This document shows, one piece after another, positions 27,220-32,053 of a stretch of DNA of 32,053 nucleotides. Position 1 is the first letter of the stretch; each line of letters begins with the position of its first letter. A model generated the notes under the pieces. That model was not told where the DNA came from, did no database searches, and saw only the letters and a program-made list of their open reading frames with translations. A program made the translations under genes and the position numbers. The stretch comes from Thermodesulfobacteriota bacterium. GTDB lineage: Bacteria; Desulfobacterota; Desulfuromonadia; Desulfuromonadales; Geopsychrobacteraceae. The stretch covers positions 1 to 32,053 of the forward strand of contig JANQIN010000219.1 in NCBI GenBank assembly GCA_028282145.1. The letters are read 5' to 3'.

Positions 27220-30072
27220 CTAAACGCAGGAGGTCTTGTCTCCGTCCAGCGGTTCCGTGGCATCATCCACCAGGTAAAGGATCGAACGGTAGGGGATATC
27301 TCCGTGCAGCGCCAGACCGATCTCACACGTCTGGCTGGTGCTGTATCCCGCATCGCAGGTACAGGTGTGATCCTTCAGATCCTTCAACGCCGAAGCGTTG
27401 AGTTCAGGAAAGTTGAACCCGCGGTCGCCGGAAAAACCGCAACAATAGATCTCTTCCGGCATGACCACGTCTTTGGCGCAGGCCCTTGCCAGCTGTTCCA
27501 GTTTGGGTTCCAGGCCCATCTTCCGGGCACTGCAGGTCGGGTGAAGGGCCACCTTAACCGGTTGCGGAGTAAATTTGAGGCGCTCCATCAGGAACTGAAG
27601 GACAAACTCGATCGGTTCGTACAGCTTCAAACGCTCATCCAGAGTGTTACGCATCCGGTACAGGCAGGGACTGGTGTCGCACAGCACCGGAATCGCTCCG
27701 TTATCACTAACCGCCAGCAGGGCATTGGAAAGCTGTTCAGACTTCTGGTCCGCCAATTCGAGAAAGCCTTTGCTTTCGAACGCCTGACCACAGCAGAGTC
27801 CATCGAGCTGATCGGGGTAGATAATCTCGTAGCCGGCCTTTTTCAGTACGGAAGCAGTCTTCTGCGGCAGAGCATCCCGTTCTGTCTCCTCCCGAGCCGG
27901 ACCGCTCATACAGCGACTGGCACAGCTGGGGAAATAGAGGACCTTCAGCGGGTTATCGGGGTTGACCGGTTCCGGTTTGATCTTGGGGACGCCGCTCGGC
28001 ATCTCCTTGTTCCAAAGAGGCAGTTTGCCGCCGGTCGCTGTGCGGGCGGTCTGCGACGCCAACTGCATGAAACGGGTACCAGTCAGTTTGTGGATACTAT
28101 CGACAGCCCCCAAAGTGGTATTGATGGTCTTGGCGACCCCACCGAAATGATCGGAAACCCATCCGGCAACCTTGTGTGCCAGGGGCCCATGAGCTTCCTG
28201 CCGCAGATATTTGACCATCTTGCCGGTGTCGATCCCCACCGGGCAACGGGTAGCACAGTAGCCATCCACGGCGCAGGTTTCATTACCGGGATACTGATAG
28301 GCCTTGAGGAATTTCTTGACCTCGCCCGCGGCTTCGTTGGCAGCCATTTTCCGGCTGATCTCCCGCCGTCCGACAATCCGTTGCCGCGGGGTAAAGGTAA
28401 TATCCTTCGAGGGACAGACCGGCTCGCAGAAACCGCATTCGATACATTTGTCGACGATCTCCTGAGTGGCCGGAAGCGGTTTCAAATTTTTGATATGGGC
28501 TTCGGCATCTTCGTTGATAATCACGCCGGGGTTCAGGAGGCCGTTGGGGTCAAACAGGACCTTGATCTCTTTCATCAGGCCAAAGGCGGCCTCACCCCAT
28601 TCCTTTTCCACAAAAGGTGCCATGTTGCGACCGGTCCCGTGTTCTGCTTTGAGAGAACCGTCGTATTTTTCGACCACCAGCTTGACCACCTCGTCCATAA
28701 AGTCACGGTAGCGAACCACCTCGGACTGAATGGAGAAGTCCTGGGTAAAGACGAAGTGCAGGTTCCCTTCCAGGGCGTGGCCGAAGATGATCGCTTCGTT
28801 GTAGTCGTATTTTTTGAACAGGGCCTGGAGGTCCAGGGTGGCTTCGGCCAGTTCTTCGATGGGGAAGGCAACATCCTCAATGATGACGGTCGTGCCGGTC
28901 TCCCGCACGGCACCCACAGCGGGGAACAAACCTTTCCGGATCTTCCACAGAGCCATAAACTCCACCGGGACATCGGTGAACTCGATAGGACGAACCGTCT
29001 TCAGTTTCGCCAGGGCCTTGGTGATCTGGCCGATCTGGGTCTTGAGCGATTTAGCGCTGGTGGCACGGGTTTCTACCAGCAAAGCGGTCACGTTTTTACC
29101 CAGGGAAGCCAGATAGTCGGGCATACCGTCTTTGCCTTCCACCGACGCCAGGCCGGCACGATCCATCAGTTCGGCCGCAGCCACCGGCAAACCGTCCCGC
29201 AGGATCGGAATCGCCCGACAAGCGGTCTTAATGTCGGTGAAAAGGATCAGGGCGCTGGCCTTGTGCTTATGTTCCACCACAGTTTTGTAGACCACATCGG
29301 AGATAAAGCCCAGGGTTCCTTCGGACCCGATCATCAGATGCTGCAGGATATCGAAGGGGTCCGAAAAATCGACCAAGGCATTAAGGGCATACCCAGTGGT
29401 GTTTTTGATCTTGAACTTGTAGCGGATGCGATCGGCCAGGGTCTCGTCAGCAAGGACTTGCTCCCGCAGCGTGGAAAGGCCGTCTAGAAGATGACCGTGA
29501 CTTCGCTTGAACGACGCTTTGCTCTTGTCTTCGGCGGTGTCGACTACGGTACCGTCAGCCAGGACCACGCGCATGCTGTCAAGGGTATTGTAGCTGTTCT
29601 GTTCAACGCCACAGCACATGCCGCTGGCGTTGTTGGCCAGGATACCGCCGATTTTGGCGCTGTCGATCGAAGCCGGATCCGGCCCGATCTTCTTGCCAAA
29701 CTCGGCCAGAAGACGGTTGGCACTGCTGCCGATAATACCGGGCTGCAACTGGATCTTCCGGGCCTTGTCGAAGATCCGATAGTCGCGCCAGCCTTCGCCC
29801 AGCCGAACCAGAATGCTGTCGGTGATCGACTGACCGGAAAGGCTGGTCCCCGCTGCCCGGAAGGTGACTGAGAGCCGATCCTTTTGCGCCTCCCGCAGGA
29901 TCGCCTGCACCTCTCGCTCGTCTTCCACATTGACCACAATCTTCGGAATCAGCCGATAGAAGCTGGCATCGGTGCCGAAGGTGATTGTTCGAAGCGGATC
30001 GGTAATCAGACGCTGCTTGGGAATCCATTTGGAAATGGCGTCGTAAAAACGCTGGTAGGCAGCAGGCAGCAT
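27220..30072 (-). CDS. FAD-binding and Fe-S-binding oxidoreductase, D-lactate dehydrogenase (cytochrome)-type
   Basis: FAD_binding_4 region FRAAGTSLSGQSITDSILV; C-terminal FAD-oxidase region; Fe-S motifs CIECGFCEPVCPS and CAVDGYCATRCPVGIDTG; CCG motifs GLCCGQAF, YCCGFSGDRG. Start at the second Met after GGAGGTTCTT. Confidence 0.93.
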   Translation of the reverse strand: MLPAAYQRFYDAISKWIPKQRLITDPLRTITFGTDASFYRLIPKIVVNVEDEREVQAILREAQKDRLSVTFRAAGTSLSGQSITDSILVRLGEGWRDYRIFDKARKIQLQPGIIGSSANRLLAEFGKKIGPDPASIDSAKIGGILANNASGMCCGVEQNSYNTLDSMRVVLADGTVVDTAEDKSKASFKRSHGHLLDGLSTLREQVLADETLADRIRYKFKIKNTTGYALNALVDFSDPFDILQHLMIGSEGTLGFISDVVYKTVVEHKHKASALILFTDIKTACRAIPILRDGLPVAAAELMDRAGLASVEGKDGMPDYLASLGKNVTALLVETRATSAKSLKTQIGQITKALAKLKTVRPIEFTDVPVEFMALWKIRKGLFPAVGAVRETGTTVIIEDVAFPIEELAEATLDLQALFKKYDYNEAIIFGHALEGNLHFVFTQDFSIQSEVVRYRDFMDEVVKLVVEKYDGSLKAEHGTGRNMAPFVEKEWGEAAFGLMKEIKVLFDPNGLLNPGVIINEDAEAHIKNLKPLPATQEIVDKCIECGFCEPVCPSKDITFTPRQRIVGRREISRKMAANEAAGEVKKFLKAYQYPGNETCAVDGYCATRCPVGIDTGKMVKYLRQEAHGPLAHKVAGWVSDHFGGVAKTINTTLGAVDSIHKLTGTRFMQLASQTARTATGGKLPLWNKEMPSGVPKIKPEPVNPDNPLKVLYFPSCASRCMSGPAREETERDALPQKTASVLKKAGYEIIYPDQLDGLCCGQAFESKGFLELADQKSEQLSNALLAVSDNGAIPVLCDTSPCLYRMRNTLDERLKLYEPIEFVLQFLMERLKFTPQPVKVALHPTCSARKMGLEPKLEQLARACAKDVVMPEEIYCCGFSGDRGFNFPELNASALKDLKDHTCTCDAGYSTSQTCEIGLALHGDIPYRSILYLVDDATEPLDGDKTSCV

Positions 30073-30104
30073 AAGAACCTCCACAGGAGAAAACAGTTAA
30101 AAGG

Positions 30105-30144
30105 AATTGAACAATTAATTTACCACATTAAAATGTGACTGCAA
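30105..30144 (-). promoter_or_regulatory. Candidate promoter/operator of the D-lactate dehydrogenase-type gene
   Basis: Minus strand: TTGCAG (30139-30144), 16-nt spacer, TAAATT (30117-30122). Palindromes CACATT-AA-AATGTG (30124-30137) in the spacer and AATTG-AA-CAATT (30105-30116) downstream. Confidence 0.4.
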
Positions 30145-30210
30145 AAGTCATTATTGTGCTCTCCAAAAAACTGGTACACTGTCCATCAAGCCCGCAACCG
30201 GAGATCCTGG

Positions 30211-30651
30211 ATGATCCCAACCGTTCGACCGGCCGACCACCGGTACCGCAAACAACTGCTTCTCTCTGTTCTGATTATCTTGGGCATCGGGCTGAGCGGT
30301 CTCTGGTGGTGCCTTCAGTACCTGGACAGGCTGGAAGCGGTCGCAATGGCCGATCCGAAGCTCGCTCTGGAACGGATGGAGCAGATGTTCCGGATTATGA
30401 CCGTCCTCGGCATGCTGGACCTTTCCGGGGGAGGAGTCTTTATCCTGTGGTTGGGCCAGCGAACCTTGCGATCCGGTTGCTATCCGCCGCCGGAGGCTCC
30501 GGTGATACGTGATACCGTTGTTCTCTACGGCCCCCTTGCACAGCGTCGGGGGCGTCTTTTGTTTGTGCTGGGAAACGGTATTCTGGCCGGTGCGATCCTG
30601 GGGGGATTCCTCCTTCTCGGGTGGCTGCGCACCTTTTCTCTGACCGGTTGA
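30211..30651 (+). CDS. Small membrane protein (two predicted TM segments or more), function unknown
   Basis: Start at 30211 after GGAG. Hydrophobic LLLSVLIILGIGLSGLWWCL and GILAGAILGGFLLLGWL; directly upstream of the ABC-2 permease gene. Confidence 0.7.
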   Translation: MIPTVRPADHRYRKQLLLSVLIILGIGLSGLWWCLQYLDRLEAVAMADPKLALERMEQMFRIMTVLGMLDLSGGGVFILWLGQRTLRSGCYPPPEAPVIRDTVVLYGPLAQRRGRLLFVLGNGILAGAILGGFLLLGWLRTFSLTG

Positions 30652-30669
30652 CTCTTTGAAGGAAAGTGT

Positions 30670-31458
30670 ATGTCTGTTGCTGATAGCAACCGTTTTATCG
30701 GTTGGCTGCCGTTCTGGACGCTGCTGAAGCGTGAGGTTCTGCGATTCTGGAAGGTGGCCGCCCAGACGTTGATCACCCCTATCATCTTCGCATCCCTCTA
30801 CCTGTTTGTGTTCGGCGCGACCCTGGGGGAACGGATCAATGTATTACCGGGCTTCTCCTTCGCCCAGTTTGTGATCCCGGGCCTGATTCTGATGGGCGTC
30901 ATCAATAACAGTTTCGCCAACTGCTCCTCCTCCCTCTTCATGTATCGCTATTTGGGAGGGATTGTTGATCTGCTGGTCGCTCCGATCACCCCACGACAGT
31001 TTATCCTCGCCTATACGCTGGCGGGAATGCTGCGGGGGATGCTGGTCGGCACAGCGGTTCTTTGTATCTCGACCTTTTTTGCCGGATTACCCTGGACCCA
31101 TCCCGGTCTGGCGCTGCTGATGGCTGTGATCGCTTCTTTTCTCTTTGCCCAGTTCGGTCTGATCGCCGCCATCTACGCCAAGAACTTTGACACCCTGTCG
31201 ATGTATACCAACTTCGGGATTCTGCCGTTGATCTACCTGGGTGGCGTCTTTTACCCGATCTCGATTCTGCCCCAACCTTGGGAAGGGCTTTCCCGGCTCA
31301 ACCCCCTGTTTTATATGATCGACGGTTTCCGTCATGCCATTCTCGGCGTCGGCGATACCAGTTTTTTCATCGCTTTCGGTGTCAGTGGAGCCATCGCCTT
31401 GGCCCTCTTTCTGTGGGCAGCCCGGCTGATCCATACCGGAAAGGGTATTCGGAACTGA
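30670..31458 (+). CDS. ABC-2 type transporter permease
   Basis: TLLKREVLRFWKVAAQTLITPIIFASLYLFVFG, FVIPGLILMGVINNSF, GGIVDLLVAPITPRQFILAYTLAGMLRG, LGGVFYPISILPQPWEGLSRLNPLFYMIDGFRHAILG. Confidence 0.92.
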   Translation: MSVADSNRFIGWLPFWTLLKREVLRFWKVAAQTLITPIIFASLYLFVFGATLGERINVLPGFSFAQFVIPGLILMGVINNSFANCSSSLFMYRYLGGIVDLLVAPITPRQFILAYTLAGMLRGMLVGTAVLCISTFFAGLPWTHPGLALLMAVIASFLFAQFGLIAAIYAKNFDTLSMYTNFGILPLIYLGGVFYPISILPQPWEGLSRLNPLFYMIDGFRHAILGVGDTSFFIAFGVSGAIALALFLWAARLIHTGKGIRN

Positions 31459-31515
31459 CCTTGCGTCGAACGCGGGTGAATCGGGTACACTTGAGAGACA
31501 ACCCCGGGAGCCTCC

Positions 31516-32053
31516 ATGAAACGACGTACACTGATCCGATCCCTGCTGGCCGGAGGGGCCTTTCTCGGAAATCCTTGGGGTCCCTTGCCCCTGCTCTCCG
31601 CCGCTGCCGATGCCACCCGCTTTTACAACCGATTGGCGATCCCCCCGCTCTATTCCGGTAAAAAGAGGGACGGAGTCCGTACATTTGAACTGACCGCACG
31701 CCAGAACCGGACCGACTTCTGGCCCGGTAGCGGAACCCCCACCTTGGGGTTCAACGATCAGACCTATCTGGGGCCGACTCTGAAGATGGTACGCGGAGAG
31801 TCGGTGGAATTTCGCGTTCGCAATCTTATCGGCGAACCGACCGCCGTTCACTGGCATGGCATGCATCTACCCGCAGTGATGGATGGGGGGCCCCATCAGG
31901 AGATCGCCAACGGCGGGCGCTGGACCGCCCGATTTACCATCCACCAACCTGCCGCGACCCTCTGGTACCACAGCCACCAGATGCATCAGACAGGCCCACA
32001 GGTCTATGGCGGCATGGCCGGACTGATACTGATATCCGACAAGCATGCGGAAG
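31516..32053 (+). CDS. Multicopper oxidase with twin-arginine-type signal peptide (3' end outside window)
   Basis: ATG after GGGAG; MKRRTLIRSLLAGGAFLGNP...; Cu-ligand motifs VHWHGMHLP and LWYHSHQMHQTG; GGMAGLILISD. Frame open to window end, so absent from the ORF track. Confidence 0.9.
   Translation, partial: MKRRTLIRSLLAGGAFLGNPWGPLPLLSAAADATRFYNRLAIPPLYSGKKRDGVRTFELTARQNRTDFWPGSGTPTLGFNDQTYLGPTLKMVRGESVEFRVRNLIGEPTAVHWHGMHLPAVMDGGPHQEIANGGRWTARFTIHQPAATLWYHSHQMHQTGPQVYGGMAGLILISDKHAE

Noticed and set aside
28245-28300. Degraded Fe-S motif in the D-lactate dehydrogenase-type protein (CAVDGYCATRCP)
   Set aside because: The missing Cys of the CxxCxxCxxxCP pattern is, to my recollection, normal for this Dld-type family, so not evidence of a pseudogene.
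27304-29487. 727-aa plus-strand ORF
   Set aside because: Lies entirely antisense to the well-supported D-lactate dehydrogenase-type gene. It shows no recognisable domain and has the composition typical of antisense reading of a GC-rich gene.
1-32053. CRISPR array, tRNA/rRNA, transposase, integrase, phage or toxin-antitoxin/defence island
   Set aside because: No direct-repeat array, tRNA-like cloverleaf, or hallmark gene was seen in reading the ORFs and intergenic regions. Exhaustive tRNAscan/Infernal searches were not possible.

Overview
This looks like an ordinary chromosomal segment, probably deltaproteobacterial/Desulfuromonadales-like; that lineage guess is an inference from gene content and order, not tested. 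I support 28 protein-coding genes. From left to right: the C-terminal part of an ABC-F ATPase, a spermidine-synthase-like methyltransferase, an S4-domain protein, a RelA/SpoT-domain protein, a class I glutamine amidotransferase, a glycine-zipper lipoprotein, a VOC/PhnB-like protein, a zinc-ribbon protein, a rubrerythrin, a hypothetical protein with apparent internal duplication, and a PEGA lipoprotein. These are followed by a minus-strand core block (nadA, mfd, PpiC-like lipoprotein, SurA-like chaperone, pdxA, uvrA), tatB-tatC, a PocR-type sensor kinase, a DUF123/GIY-YIG-like protein, a very large PAS/GAF/GGDEF/EAL protein, a small Cys-containing orphan, an alkyltransferase-like protein, a D-lactate dehydrogenase-type FAD/Fe-S protein, a small membrane protein, an ABC-2 permease, and the 5' part of a Tat-signal multicopper oxidase. 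I found no CRISPR array, rRNA, tRNA, transposase, phage or integron gene. I found no convincing evidence of a wholly new multi-gene system. The best leads are a cluster of hairpins with TGGAT-type loops (about 2925-3102), a RelA/SpoT protein with an unassigned C-terminal extension, a duplicated-domain orphan protein, a terminator-like hairpin immediately upstream of pdxA, and palindromes overlapping the predicted tat and D-lactate dehydrogenase promoters.
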